Shown: one piece after another, positions 1 to 8,291 of the stretch | Position numbering within the stretch: the first letter of the stretch is position 1 | Layout of the letters: every line of letters starts with the position of its first letter | NCBI RefSeq assembly: GCF_015554145.1 | Contig: NZ_JADNHZ010000004.1 | Location: 60,519-124,518 of the forward strand | DNA: 64,000 nucleotides | DNA from: Collinsella aerofaciens | GTDB taxonomy: Bacteria > Actinomycetota > Coriobacteriia > Coriobacteriales > Coriobacteriaceae | Reading direction: 5' to 3' | The notes under the pieces: model-generated | Seen by the model: the letters and a program-made list of their open reading frames with translations, nothing else | The model's database searches: none | What the model was told of the DNA's origin: nothing | Program-made: the position numbers and the translations under genes

Positions 1-57
1 CGCAAGATGAACGTTTGCTCCACCTGCCTCAAGTCCGGCAAGGTTGCGCGCTCCTAA
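1..57 (+). CDS. rpmB: 50S ribosomal protein L28, 3' end (partial)
   Basis: The window opens inside a reading frame whose last 18 residues are RKMNVCSTCLKSGKVARS, followed by TAA. This matches the L28 C-terminus, where the last cysteine pair (CSTC) belongs to a zinc-ribbon form of the protein. The start lies outside the window. A strong intrinsic terminator follows about 70 bp downstream, so rpmB ends its transcription unit here and adhE is expressed separately. Confidence 0.88.
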   Translation, partial: RKMNVCSTCLKSGKVARS

Positions 58-125
58 ATAAGGTCTTACCAACAAGTACCTCGGACTCTCCGGGTCAAAG
101 ACCTCGCGTTCATATAGAACTTACC

Positions 126-158
126 AAAGGCGTCCTCCCCCACGGAGGGCGCCTTTTT
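126..158 (+). terminator. Rho-independent terminator after rpmB
   Basis: The arms GGCGTCCTCC (129-138) and GGAGGGCGCC (144-153) form a 10-bp GC-rich stem with one G-T wobble and a 5-nt loop, followed by TTTTT at 154-158. It is placed correctly to end rpmB. Confidence 0.9.
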
Positions 159-284
159 GCACTCATTGGGGACGGATTTAAATGAGTGTTTGCGAATGTC
201 AAAGGGATCCTAGCCCAGCTGATATGCCTTGTAGCTTGACCTGCGCCCAATAATTGAGGCGATGCGGCAGGCGGATCGTTTTGT
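159..284. other. Intergenic stretch with one short repeat, no gene seen
   Basis: This is the rest of the 349-bp gap between rpmB and adhE upstream of the adhE palindromes. No convincing reading frame is present. At 161-187 there is ACTCATT...AATGAGT around a GGGGACGG core, which resembles the intergenic repeats at 24271-24332 and 32323-32357. Confidence 0.5.
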
Positions 285-314
285 TAAAACGCTTCAGTAT
301 ATTGAAGCGTTTTA
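285..314. promoter_or_regulatory. Perfect 12-bp palindrome upstream of adhE (candidate operator)
   Basis: TAAAACGCTTCA (285-296) and TGAAGCGTTTTA (303-314) are perfect inverted repeats separated by 6 bp. The tract is AT-rich, has no U-run outside the stem, and lies about 90 bp before the adhE start. It therefore looks like a binding site for a dimeric regulator, not a terminator. It does not match the usual Rex operator. Which protein binds it is unknown. Confidence 0.6.
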
Positions 315-354
315 GTGTGCCTTTTACAGGAATCTGACCGTTCGCCGAATAATT

Positions 355-372
355 TCTTGCTATCATGCAAGA
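355..372 (+). promoter_or_regulatory. Candidate -10 box of adhE inside a short palindrome
   Basis: TATCAT (361-366) is a reasonable -10 hexamer 41 bp before the adhE ATG. It is flanked exactly by TCTTGC (355-360) and GCAAGA (367-372), a perfect 6-bp inverted repeat. No good -35 element is seen at normal spacing, which would fit a promoter that needs an activator. A protein bound to the palindrome would cover the -10 box. Confidence 0.45.
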
Positions 373-406
373 CGTAGGGTAAATCTCCGATCGCAAGGAG
401 ACACAA

Positions 407-3055
407 ATGGTGAAAAAGTCACCGGAAAACACTACTCCCGCAATTGTGGACAACGTAGAGGCGCTTGAGGCTAAGCTCGCTCAGATGCGAGAGGCCCAGG
501 CGCTTTTTGCTACGTACACGCAGGAGCAGGTCGACAAGATCTTCTATGAGGCCGCCATGGCCGCCAACAAGGCTCGTATCCCGTTGGCGAAGATGGCCAT
601 CGAGGAGACCGGCCGCGGCGTTCTTGAGGACAAGGTCATCAAGAACCACTACGCCGCAGAGTACATCTACAACGCTTACAAGAACACCAAGACCTGTGGT
701 GTCCTGGAGCGCGACGAGGCTTACGGCATCACCAAGATCGCCGAGCCCATCGGCATCGTGGGCGCCGTCATCCCGACGACCAACCCCACCTCCACCGCGA
801 TCTTCAAGACGCTGATCAGCCTGAAGACCCGCAACGCCATCATCATCTCCCCGCACCCGGCTGCCGCCAAGTGCACCATCGCCGCCGCCAAGCTCGTGCT
901 TGACGCCGCCGTCAAGGCCGGCGCCCCCGAGGGCATCATCGGCTGGGTCGATGTCCCCTCCATCGAGCTGACCAACATGGTCATGCGCGACGTCGACATC
1001 ATCCTCGCCACCGGTGGCCCGGGCATGGTCAAGGCCGCCTACTCCTCGGGCAAGCCCGCCCTGGGCGTTGGCGCCGGTAACACCCCGGTCGTCATCGACG
1101 ACACCGCTGACGTGCTGCTCGCCGTCAACTCCATCATCCACTCCAAGACCTTCGACAACGGCATGATCTGCGCTTCCGAGCAGTCCGTGACCGTCATCGA
1201 CACCATCTATGACCAGGTTAAGGCCGAGTTCCAGAAGCGCGGCTGCTACTTCGTCAAGCAGGGTGCCGAGATGGAGGCCCTGCGTGCCGCCATGTTCAAG
1301 AACGGTGCCCTCGATCACCGCATCCCCGGCATGGCTGCCGCCAAGATCGCCGAGCTCGCCGGCATCGAGGTTCCTGCCAAGACCAAGATCCTGATCGCCG
1401 AGGTCACCTCCACCGACCCCGCCAAGGAGGAGTTCTCCCACGAGAAGCTCTCCCCGGTCCTGGCCATGTATCACGCCAAGGACTTCCAGGAGGCCGTCGA
1501 CAAGGCCGAGCACCTGGTGCTCGCCGGTGGCCCGGGCCACACCGCCTCTCTGTACGTGCACCCTGCCCAGGCCGAGAAGATCAGCCTGTTCGAGCACGTC
1601 ATGAAGGCCTGCCGTATCGTCATCAACACCCCGTCCTCGCACGGCGGCATCGGTGACCTGTACAACTTTGGCATGAAGCCGTCTCTGACCCTGGGCTGCG
1701 GCTCCTGGGGCGGCAACTCCGTCTCCGAGAACGTTGGGGTGAAGCACTTGATCAACGTTAAGACTGTGGCCGAGCGCCGTGAGAACATGCTGTGGTTCCG
1801 CGCTCCCGAGAAGGTCTACTTCAAGAAGGGTTCCACGCCCGTCGCCCTCGACGAGCTTGGCAACGTCATGGGCAAGAAGCGCGCCTTCATCGTCACCGAC
1901 CAGTTCCTCTTCAAGAATGGCAACACCCGCGCCATCGAGGCCAAGCTCGACGAGATGGGCATCGCCCACGACTGCTTCTACGACGTCGAGCCCGATCCGT
2001 CGCTGCAGTGCGCACGTCGCGGCGCCAAGCAGATGGCTCTCTTTGAGCCGGACGTCATCATCGCCGTCGGCGGTGGCTCCGCTATGGACGCCGGCAAGAT
2101 CATGTGGATGATGTACGAGCACCCCGAGTGCAAGTTTGAGGACATGGCCATGGACTTCATGGACATCCGCAAGCGTATCTTCACCTTCCCCGAGATGGGC
2201 AAGAAGGCCTACTTCGTCGCCGTCCCGACCTCTTCGGGCACCGGTTCCGAGTGCACGCCGTTCGCCATCATCACCGACAAGGAGACCGGCATCAAGTGGC
2301 CGCTCGCCGACTACGCGCTGCTCCCCAACATGGCTATCGTCGACGCCGACAACTGCATGACCGCCCCGCGCGGCCTGACCGCTGCCTCCGGCATCGACGT
2401 CATGACCCACGCCATCGAGTCCTACGTCTCCATCATGGCTTCCGACTACACCAAGGGCCTCTCCGAGCGCGCTGCTAAGCTCGTCTTCGAGAACCTGCCC
2501 TCCAGCTTCACGAACGGCGCCAAGGACCCGCATGCCCGCGAGGAGATGCACAACGCCTCCTGCATGGCCGGTATGGCCTTCGCCAACGCCTTCCTGGGCC
2601 TCAACCACTCCATGGCCCACAAGCTCGGCGCTTTCCATCACCTGCCTCACGGCCTCGCAAACGCCGTCATCCTGACCCGCGTCATGCGCTACAACGCCGC
2701 CGAGGCTCCCGTCAAGATGGGTACCTTCTCCCAGTATCCTTACCCCAACGCGCTGCACAACTACGCCGAGATGGCCAAGTACTGCGGCATCGAGGGCAAG
2801 GACGACAAGGAGGTCTTCGAGAACTTCATCACGAAGCTCGAGGAGCTCAAGGACTTCATCGGCGTCAAGAAGACCATCGCCGACTACGGTGTTGACGAGC
2901 AGTACTTCCTCGACACCCTCGACGAGATGACCGAGCAGGCATTCAACGACCAGTGCACCGGCGCTAACCCGCGCTACCCGCTCATGAGCGAGATCAAGGA
3001 GCTCTACCTGGACGCCTACTACGGCCGCGAGCCCCAGGACTACGCCGTCTGCTAG
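407..3055 (+). CDS. adhE: Bifunctional acetaldehyde-CoA/alcohol dehydrogenase
   Basis: AdhE reduces acetyl-CoA to acetaldehyde and then ethanol with two NADH, and is a main redox outlet of fermenting anaerobes. The 882 residues match the full-length family. Residues about 10-450 form the aldehyde dehydrogenase half, with the catalytic Cys near 255 in FDNGMICASEQS. Residues about 455-870 form the iron-dependent alcohol dehydrogenase half, with AVGGGSAMDAGK, PTSSGTGSECTPFA and the metal-binding run GLNHSMAHKLGAFHHLPHG. AAGGAG lies 7 nt before the ATG. The gene stands alone after a long regulatory gap with two palindromes, and a hairpin follows it. The cytosolic enzyme usually forms spirosome filaments in this family. 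Confidence 0.97.
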   Translation: MVKKSPENTTPAIVDNVEALEAKLAQMREAQALFATYTQEQVDKIFYEAAMAANKARIPLAKMAIEETGRGVLEDKVIKNHYAAEYIYNAYKNTKTCGVLERDEAYGITKIAEPIGIVGAVIPTTNPTSTAIFKTLISLKTRNAIIISPHPAAAKCTIAAAKLVLDAAVKAGAPEGIIGWVDVPSIELTNMVMRDVDIILATGGPGMVKAAYSSGKPALGVGAGNTPVVIDDTADVLLAVNSIIHSKTFDNGMICASEQSVTVIDTIYDQVKAEFQKRGCYFVKQGAEMEALRAAMFKNGALDHRIPGMAAAKIAELAGIEVPAKTKILIAEVTSTDPAKEEFSHEKLSPVLAMYHAKDFQEAVDKAEHLVLAGGPGHTASLYVHPAQAEKISLFEHVMKACRIVINTPSSHGGIGDLYNFGMKPSLTLGCGSWGGNSVSENVGVKHLINVKTVAERRENMLWFRAPEKVYFKKGSTPVALDELGNVMGKKRAFIVTDQFLFKNGNTRAIEAKLDEMGIAHDCFYDVEPDPSLQCARRGAKQMALFEPDVIIAVGGGSAMDAGKIMWMMYEHPECKFEDMAMDFMDIRKRIFTFPEMGKKAYFVAVPTSSGTGSECTPFAIITDKETGIKWPLADYALLPNMAIVDADNCMTAPRGLTAASGIDVMTHAIESYVSIMASDYTKGLSERAAKLVFENLPSSFTNGAKDPHAREEMHNASCMAGMAFANAFLGLNHSMAHKLGAFHHLPHGLANAVILTRVMRYNAAEAPVKMGTFSQYPYPNALHNYAEMAKYCGIEGKDDKEVFENFITKLEELKDFIGVKKTIADYGVDEQYFLDTLDEMTEQAFNDQCTGANPRYPLMSEIKELYLDAYYGREPQDYAVC

Positions 3056-3072
3056 TTTTAGCACGGTTTTTA

Positions 3073-3111
3073 ACGGCGGGGGTGCACGGGTGTTTCACAT
3101 ACCCCCGCCGT
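3073..3111 (+). terminator. Terminator-like hairpin after adhE
   Basis: ACGGCGGGGGT (3073-3083) and ACCCCCGCCGT (3101-3111) pair perfectly over 11 bp with a 17-nt loop. The tail (CGCTTCTATC) is only weakly U-rich, so it may be a leaky terminator or an mRNA 3'-end stabiliser. Some readthrough into the next gene 32 bp downstream is likely. Confidence 0.55.
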
Positions 3112-3143
3112 CGCTTCTATCGCATCGTTGAAAGGATGCAACC

Positions 3144-3908
3144 ATGCTGCTACCCGATTCCAAGACCGAGCTCGTCCGCCGTGGCAACAAGGTCGTTTAC
3201 GACCTGGGCGACAAGATCGTCAAGGTCTTTAACGAGACCAAGCCTGTCTCCGACGTGTTCAACGAGGCTTTGAATCTTGCCCGCATCAATGAGTGCGGCA
3301 TCCGCAGCCCCAAGGCGCTCGAGGTTTCCCAGCTCGAGAACGCCAACGGCTGGGCGCTCGTGACCGAGAAGGTTCCGGGCACCACCCTTGCCGAGAAGAT
3401 GACTGCCGAGCCCCAGCGCTTTGGTGAGTACCTCGAGATGTTCGTCGACCTCCAGATCGAGATCCACGGCTACACCTCCCCGCTGCTCAACCGTCAGCGC
3501 GACAAGTTCGCCCGCATGATCGACAGCCTTGATCAGCTCAATGCCACCACGCGCTACAACCTTCAGGAGCGTCTGGACGGCATGACTAAGGAGTTCAAGG
3601 TCTGCCACGGCGACTTCAACCCCTCCAACGTCATCGTCGGCGACGACGGCCAGCTCTATGTGTGCGACTGGGCACACGCTACCCAGGGCTCCCCTGCTGC
3701 CGACGTTGCCACCACCTACCTGCTCTTTGCCCTCAACAGCAAGGACCAGGCCGAGGCCTACCTGGAGCTCTACTGCGACCGCGCCGACATGCCCATGCAG
3801 GTCGTGCGTCAGTGGACGAGCATCGTCGCCGCTTCCGAGCTCGCTCGTAAGCGCAACGTGAACGATGAGTTCCTTAAGAACTGGATCGACGTCGTCGATT
3901 ATCAGTAA
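3144..3908 (+). CDS. Aminoglycoside phosphotransferase/choline kinase-fold protein
   Basis: This 254-residue protein has the small-molecule kinase fold of the APH/choline kinase superfamily. The Brenner motif VCHGDFNPSNVIV gives the catalytic Asp and metal-binding Asn, and VCDWAHAT supplies the second metal-binding Asp in place of the DFG motif. The N-terminal lobe starts near residue 15 (VVYDLGDKIVKVFN, with the probable ATP-binding Lys). AAAGGA precedes the ATG by 8 nt. The substrate cannot be read from the sequence. The gene is chromosomal, matches its neighbours in base composition and sits alone, so it is probably a metabolic kinase (sugar, choline or antibiotic-like substrate). It should not be read as a resistance gene. 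Confidence 0.75.
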   Translation: MLLPDSKTELVRRGNKVVYDLGDKIVKVFNETKPVSDVFNEALNLARINECGIRSPKALEVSQLENANGWALVTEKVPGTTLAEKMTAEPQRFGEYLEMFVDLQIEIHGYTSPLLNRQRDKFARMIDSLDQLNATTRYNLQERLDGMTKEFKVCHGDFNPSNVIVGDDGQLYVCDWAHATQGSPAADVATTYLLFALNSKDQAEAYLELYCDRADMPMQVVRQWTSIVAASELARKRNVNDEFLKNWIDVVDYQ

Positions 3909-3944
3909 TATCTGAGCGATTTATTTCGCATCGGAGGCACAAGA

Positions 3945-3980
3945 AGACCCCGCAGCTCATATGGGCTGTGGGGTTTTCCT
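3945..3980 (+). terminator. Terminator after the APH-family kinase
   Basis: ACCCCGCAGC (3947-3956) pairs with GCTGTGGGGT (3965-3974), including one wobble, with an 8-nt loop. TTTTCC follows at 3974. Confidence 0.8.
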
Positions 3981-4004
3981 TTTAGCGATTGAGCACGCAG
4001 GCAA

Positions 4005-4055
4005 GGTAAAATGACGGCCCCGCATCTCCCCTATCTGGAGAAATGCGGGGCCGTC
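4005..4055 (-). terminator. Terminator ending the pyrH-to-proS operon
   Basis: GACGGCCCCGCAT (4013-4025) and ATGCGGGGCCGTC (4043-4055) form a perfect 13-bp stem, extended by CTCC/GGAG. On the minus strand it is followed by ATTTTACC. It lies 32 bp beyond the proS stop and faces the + terminator of the kinase gene. Confidence 0.88.
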
Positions 4056-4086
4056 CCGTATATCGAACTACAAGCGAAATCGTCGA

Positions 4087-5808
4087 TTAACGGCGAGCCG
4101 CCTTAACAAGCTCGGCAACCTTGGCGACGACCTCGTCGATCGCCACGTCCTCGCGCTCGCCCGTGGAACGGTCCTTGAGCTCAACGGTGCCATTCTTAAG
4201 GCCGCGCTTGCCCAAAACCACCTGATACGGGAAGCCCATGAGGTCGTTATCGGCAAACTTAAAGCCCGGACGCTCATCGCGATCGTCGACGACGACCTCG
4301 ATACCCTCGGCACACAGGCCATCAACGATCTGCTCGCAGACGGTAGCGCACTCTTCCTTCTTGGGATCGAGCGGAATCACCGCGACCTCGTACGGGGCAA
4401 CGGAGACCGGCCAGACGATGCCGTGCTCGTCGTTGTGCTGCTCCACGACGGCAGCAAGCGAGCGGGACACACCAACGCCGTAGCAACCCATGATAAGCGG
4501 CTTCTCCTTGCCGTCCTCATCCATAAAGGTGGCACCCATGGCCTCGGAATACTTGGTGCCCAGCTGGAAGACCTGGGAGACCTCGATACCGCGAGCAGCG
4601 GAGAGGGGCTTGCCGCAGTGTGGGCAAGGATCGCCGGCCACGACGGTGACCAGGTCGGCCCACTCGTCGACGGTAAAGTCACGCTCGGGGCAGGCACCGG
4701 TAAAGTGATAGTCGACCTCGTTGGCGCCGCAGGCCCACTGCTTGGACTCACGCAGGCTCTCGTCGCACACCAGGCGGATGCCCTCGGGCAAGTTAACCGG
4801 TCCGATAAAGCCCTTATGCAGACCGTAGGTCTGGAGCTCCTCGTCGGTCATCATGCGATAGCCCTTGCCAAAGACATGCTCGGCCTTGCAATCGTTGAGC
4901 TCGTGGTCGCCCGGGACAATGGCCACGACCGGCTTGCCCTCGGCGTCGATGAGCGCCAGCGACTTTCGCGTGCCGTTCTCGGGGAACCCAAAGAACTTAG
5001 CAACAGCCTCGATGGTGCCCATGCCCGGAGTCTCGACCTTGGTAAGCGTACCGTCGCCAGGACCCTCGGTCACGATGACCTTGGTGCTTGCAGCCTCATC
5101 GTCGGCGGCGAAGCCGCAATCATCGCAGTAGACGAGCGAAGCCTCGCCGGCGTCGGCCAAAGCCATGTACTCGACGGAGGTATCGCCACCGATCTCGCCG
5201 GAGTCGGCGACAACGGGCAGGGCCTTGATGTAGCAGCGCTCACAGATGTTGGCGTAGGCCTGCTTCATCTTGTCGTACTCCTCCTGCAGACTCTCCTGCG
5301 TGGCAGAGAAGCTGTAGGCGTCCTTCATGATGAACTCACGGCCGCGCATCAGGCCAAAGCGGGGACGGAACTCGTCGCGGAACTTATCCTGGATGTGGTA
5401 CAGGTTGACGGGCAGCTGTTTGTAGGAGCGCAGCTCGTTGCGCACCAGGGCCGTGACGGTCTCCTCGTGCGTGGGGCCCAGGACGAACTCGCGACCATGA
5501 CGGTCGTCAAAGCGCACAAGCTCCTTGCCATAGGCATCGATACGGCCGGACTCACGCCACAGCTCGGCATCGACCATGATAGGCATCATAAGCTCCTGGG
5601 CGCCGGCAGCATCCATCTCGTCGCGCACGATGTTCTCGATCTTGCGGATCGAGCGCCATGCGAGCGGCAGATAAGAATACAGACCGGCGGCCTCCTTGCG
5701 GATCATGCCGGCACGGAGCAGCAGGCGGTGGCTGGCGAGCTCAGCGTCCGCCGGATCCTCTTTAAGCGTCGGCGCATAGAGCTTAGACATATACATTGCT
5801 CGAGTCAT
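4087..5808 (-). CDS. proS: Prolyl-tRNA synthetase (bacterial type)
   Basis: The enzyme charges tRNA-Pro with proline. The 573-residue length and order match the bacterial ProS type with an editing insertion: class II motif 1 region (SHRLLLRAGMIRKEAAGLYSYLPLAWR), motif 2 (FRDEFRPRFGLMRGREFIMKDAYSF), the editing domain at about 235-385, motif 3 (MGCYGVGVSRSLAAVVEQ), then the anticodon-binding domain. It starts at ATG 5808, directly after the ispG TAA, with GAGGAG 7 nt upstream. An ATG six codons in (MSKLYAPTLKED) is closer to some family members but has a worse ribosome site. It is the last gene of the pyrH-frr-uppS-cdsA-dxr-rseP-ispG-proS unit. Confidence 0.97.
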   Translation of the reverse strand: MTRAMYMSKLYAPTLKEDPADAELASHRLLLRAGMIRKEAAGLYSYLPLAWRSIRKIENIVRDEMDAAGAQELMMPIMVDAELWRESGRIDAYGKELVRFDDRHGREFVLGPTHEETVTALVRNELRSYKQLPVNLYHIQDKFRDEFRPRFGLMRGREFIMKDAYSFSATQESLQEEYDKMKQAYANICERCYIKALPVVADSGEIGGDTSVEYMALADAGEASLVYCDDCGFAADDEAASTKVIVTEGPGDGTLTKVETPGMGTIEAVAKFFGFPENGTRKSLALIDAEGKPVVAIVPGDHELNDCKAEHVFGKGYRMMTDEELQTYGLHKGFIGPVNLPEGIRLVCDESLRESKQWACGANEVDYHFTGACPERDFTVDEWADLVTVVAGDPCPHCGKPLSAARGIEVSQVFQLGTKYSEAMGATFMDEDGKEKPLIMGCYGVGVSRSLAAVVEQHNDEHGIVWPVSVAPYEVAVIPLDPKKEECATVCEQIVDGLCAEGIEVVVDDRDERPGFKFADNDLMGFPYQVVLGKRGLKNGTVELKDRSTGEREDVAIDEVVAKVAELVKAARR

Positions 5809-6891
5809 TTATTTCTCCTCAATAAGTTTGTCGACCTCTGCCATAAGCGCGTCGACAATTTGGTCCTCAGCTACTTTACCAATGATCTGGCCATGCGAAA
5901 AGAGCAAGGCCTGACCACGTCCGCAAGCAACGCCCAGATCGGCATCAGAAGCCTCGCCGGGGCCATTAACGGCACATCCCATCACAGCGATCGAAAGCGA
6001 CGCGGAGTAGTTCTTAAGCCGCTCGGTAACCTCCTCGGCAATGGGAATAAGGTTAACCTGGCAGCGGGCGCACGTGGGGCACGAGACAATCTCGGGGCCA
6101 CGGCGACGCAGGCCCAACGACTGCAGAATACCCCAGACAACCGGCGGCTCCTCAACCGGATCAGCTGTGAGCGACACACGCATGGTGTCGCCAATGCCTT
6201 CGGAAAGCAAGATACCCAAGCCTACAGAGCTCTTGATGGTGCCCTGGAGCTTGGTACCGGCCTCCGTAACGCCCAGATGAAGCGGAACGTGTGGAATCTC
6301 ACGCGACAGGGCTCGATAGGTATCGAGCGTCGTCTGTACGCTATGGGCCTTGGCGGAAAGCACAATGTTGGTAAACCCACGATCCTCAAAGTGCCGCACA
6401 AAGCGCTCGCTAGACATCACGAGCTTTTCGGGCTGCGTGAGGTCATCGCGCTCGGCGATATCCTGCTCAAGCGAGCCCGCGTTCACGCCAATGCGAATCG
6501 CGCACCCAGCGGCACCCGCAGCATCAATCACCGCGTCAACCTTGGCCCAATCGCCGATATTGCCGGGATTGATGCGAAGCTTGGCGGCACCAGCCTCGAC
6601 GGCGCCGATGGCGAGTTTATGGTTAAAGTGAATATCGGCAACGATCGGCACCGGAGACTCGGCACAGATGGTGCGAAAACCCTCAAGCGCGGCCTCGGTG
6701 GGCACGCTCACGCGCACGATATCGCAGCCAGCCTGCGCCAACGCGCACACTTGCGCAAGCGTTGCCTGGGCATCAGCGGTATCGGTGCAGGTCATGGACT
6801 GAACCACGACCGGAGCGCCGCCACCGATCTGCACGCCGCCCACATGCACGGGGCACGTCAACTCGCGAGGCAAAGGATGGGATAAAGACAA
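5809..6891 (-). CDS. ispG: 4-hydroxy-3-methylbut-2-en-1-yl diphosphate synthase
   Basis: IspG is the [4Fe-4S] enzyme that makes HMBPP from MEcPP, the sixth step of the MEP isoprenoid pathway; Dxr from two genes upstream makes the pathway's first committed product. The TIM-barrel N-terminal part carries PVVVQSMTCTDT and RVSVPTEAALEGF. The C-terminal part has the cluster cysteines in SCPTCARCQV and AVMGCAVNGPGEASDADLG. I place the start at TTG 6891 (360 residues), because AGGGGAG sits 8 nt upstream and the longer frame overlaps the rseP end by 74 bp with an unrelated N-terminus. GTG 6900 is possible but too close to the ribosome site. Confidence 0.95.
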   Translation of the reverse strand: MSLSHPLPRELTCPVHVGGVQIGGGAPVVVQSMTCTDTADAQATLAQVCALAQAGCDIVRVSVPTEAALEGFRTICAESPVPIVADIHFNHKLAIGAVEAGAAKLRINPGNIGDWAKVDAVIDAAGAAGCAIRIGVNAGSLEQDIAERDDLTQPEKLVMSSERFVRHFEDRGFTNIVLSAKAHSVQTTLDTYRALSREIPHVPLHLGVTEAGTKLQGTIKSSVGLGILLSEGIGDTMRVSLTADPVEEPPVVWGILQSLGLRRRGPEIVSCPTCARCQVNLIPIAEEVTERLKNYSASLSIAVMGCAVNGPGEASDADLGVACGRGQALLFSHGQIIGKVAEDQIVDALMAEVDKLIEEK

Positions 6892-6904
6892 TCCAAACAC
6901 TCCC

Positions 6905-8266
6905 CTACAGAATAAATCGAAGGATGTCGGAACGAAGCATATAGACAAACAGCAGCACAAAGAGCGCGATGCCCACATAGCTCACAATCGTCTGGACCTT
7001 GAGCGGAAGCTCGCGGCCAGCAATCTTTTGAATGATCTCGATGACCAGCTTGCCGCCATCGAGTGGTGGGATGGGCAGCAGGTTCATAAAGCCAAGCGAG
7101 AACGAAATGAGGGCGGCAAACGAAAGGAACGTGGCAGGGCCGGCAGCAGCAGCCTGTGAGGACATAACGCTAATGCCCACGATCGAAGAAGACTGATCGA
7201 GAATCTCCATCGTATGCTGCGGCTGGAGCAGGCGCATCACGCCCTCCGCTGTCTGCACGACATAGGAGAACGAAAGTCGAGCCGACGTGATGGGGTCTAA
7301 ACGGACCACCTGCGTAGAGGCATACACACCTAGGCGCTCGTCCTCTTTGAGCGCAACCGCGGTCGAATGCTGCTTGCCGTCACGCTCGTACTCGATGGCG
7401 ATATCGTCCTTACCGGCAGCCTTACCGATGGCATCGTAAACGTCCATCCAGGTAGAGCACGATACTCCGTCAACCGAAAGGATCGCGTCGCCGCCCTCGA
7501 TACCCGCCTTGGCGGCAATAGACCCCTCGTCAACCTGACCGATCACGTTGGTATCCATCGGCACGGTGACACCCGCAATAGAGTAGATGCTCATAAGCAG
7601 CAAAAAGCCCGTCAGGATATTGACGAGAATGCCCGCGAGCAGCATAAAGGCGCGCTTGAGAAAGCCCTGGCCAAGATAGGTGTGCGAACGCTCTTGTGCA
7701 AGGAACTCGGCCTCGCCGCACGGCAGCTCCCACACATCGCCCTCGGTAGTCGCATGCTCTCGATCGAAACGGCGGCCGTCAAAGGTGGTGTAACCCGCCG
7801 CATCTCGTGGCAGCGTCTGATACTTGGTGGGATAGTAGCTCGGCGAGGGCTTCTCCCCTTCCTCATACCAAGGCGCGATAGAGCCCCAACCCAAGAGCAA
7901 GGCGCATGCCTCGAGCACATCCTCCTCGGAAAGCTCGAGCTCGACAGCAAGGTCGGCCACGGTCACGCGACCATGACGGTAGATAGCCGCGAGCACGCGA
8001 TCGGCGCACGAGACATCGGTCGGATCCATACCGCAGATGGCAGCGTAGCCACCCAGCAGCAGCGGGGTCACGCCAAACTTGGTTCCAATGCGACGCGACG
8101 TGTAATGGATGTCAAAGCGGCACGGCAGGCCCAAAAAGAACTCGGTCACACGGACGCCGCAGGCACGCGCCGCCAAAAAGTGGCCGCCCTCGTGCAAAAA
8201 CACGAGGACGGAAAGCATCAGCAGGCCCCAAAAGACCGATGAAAGAACGCTCAGAACAGTATCCAT
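6905..8266 (-). CDS. rseP: Site-2 protease (RseP/M50 family) with inserted winged-helix-like segment
   Basis: This is an intramembrane zinc metalloprotease of the RseP/RasP type, which cuts membrane-anchored anti-sigma factors and leftover signal peptides. TM1 holds HEGGH (residues 25-29). A PDZ domain spans about 240-305, and NLLPIPPLDGG (395-405) gives the third zinc ligand and the last helices. Canonical family members have a short loop between the first GGY and the second helix (AFMLLAGILVNIL). Here about 118 residues (82-200) are inserted, and residues 87-135 read like a winged helix-turn-helix. The start is ambiguous. ATG 8266 is chosen, with AAGGA 17 nt upstream. TTG 8281 lies directly on that ribosome site. 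It sits between dxr and ispG. Confidence 0.9.
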   Translation of the reverse strand: MDTVLSVLSSVFWGLLMLSVLVFLHEGGHFLAARACGVRVTEFFLGLPCRFDIHYTSRRIGTKFGVTPLLLGGYAAICGMDPTDVSCADRVLAAIYRHGRVTVADLAVELELSEEDVLEACALLLGWGSIAPWYEEGEKPSPSYYPTKYQTLPRDAAGYTTFDGRRFDREHATTEGDVWELPCGEAEFLAQERSHTYLGQGFLKRAFMLLAGILVNILTGFLLLMSIYSIAGVTVPMDTNVIGQVDEGSIAAKAGIEGGDAILSVDGVSCSTWMDVYDAIGKAAGKDDIAIEYERDGKQHSTAVALKEDERLGVYASTQVVRLDPITSARLSFSYVVQTAEGVMRLLQPQHTMEILDQSSSIVGISVMSSQAAAAGPATFLSFAALISFSLGFMNLLPIPPLDGGKLVIEIIQKIAGRELPLKVQTIVSYVGIALFVLLFVYMLRSDILRFIL

Positions 8267-8291
8267 AAAACGAAAAAGCAATCCTTATGGG

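Noticed and set aside
419..3064. 881-codon open frame antisense to adhE
   Set aside because: It mirrors adhE codon for codon. In GC-rich genes with strong codon bias the opposite strand often lacks stops. The translation is low-complexity (Val/Gly/Leu/Asp/His) with no ribosome site or family motif.
3144..3908. APH-family protein as an antibiotic-resistance gene
   Set aside because: Only the general kinase fold is visible. No mobile element, base shift or resistance neighbours, and no match to a specific APH subgroup can be made by eye.
4423..6885. 820-codon + frame across proS and ispG
   Set aside because: It runs antisense to two well-conserved genes and across their junction. The product resembles no family and has repetitive Gly/Ala/His/Leu composition.
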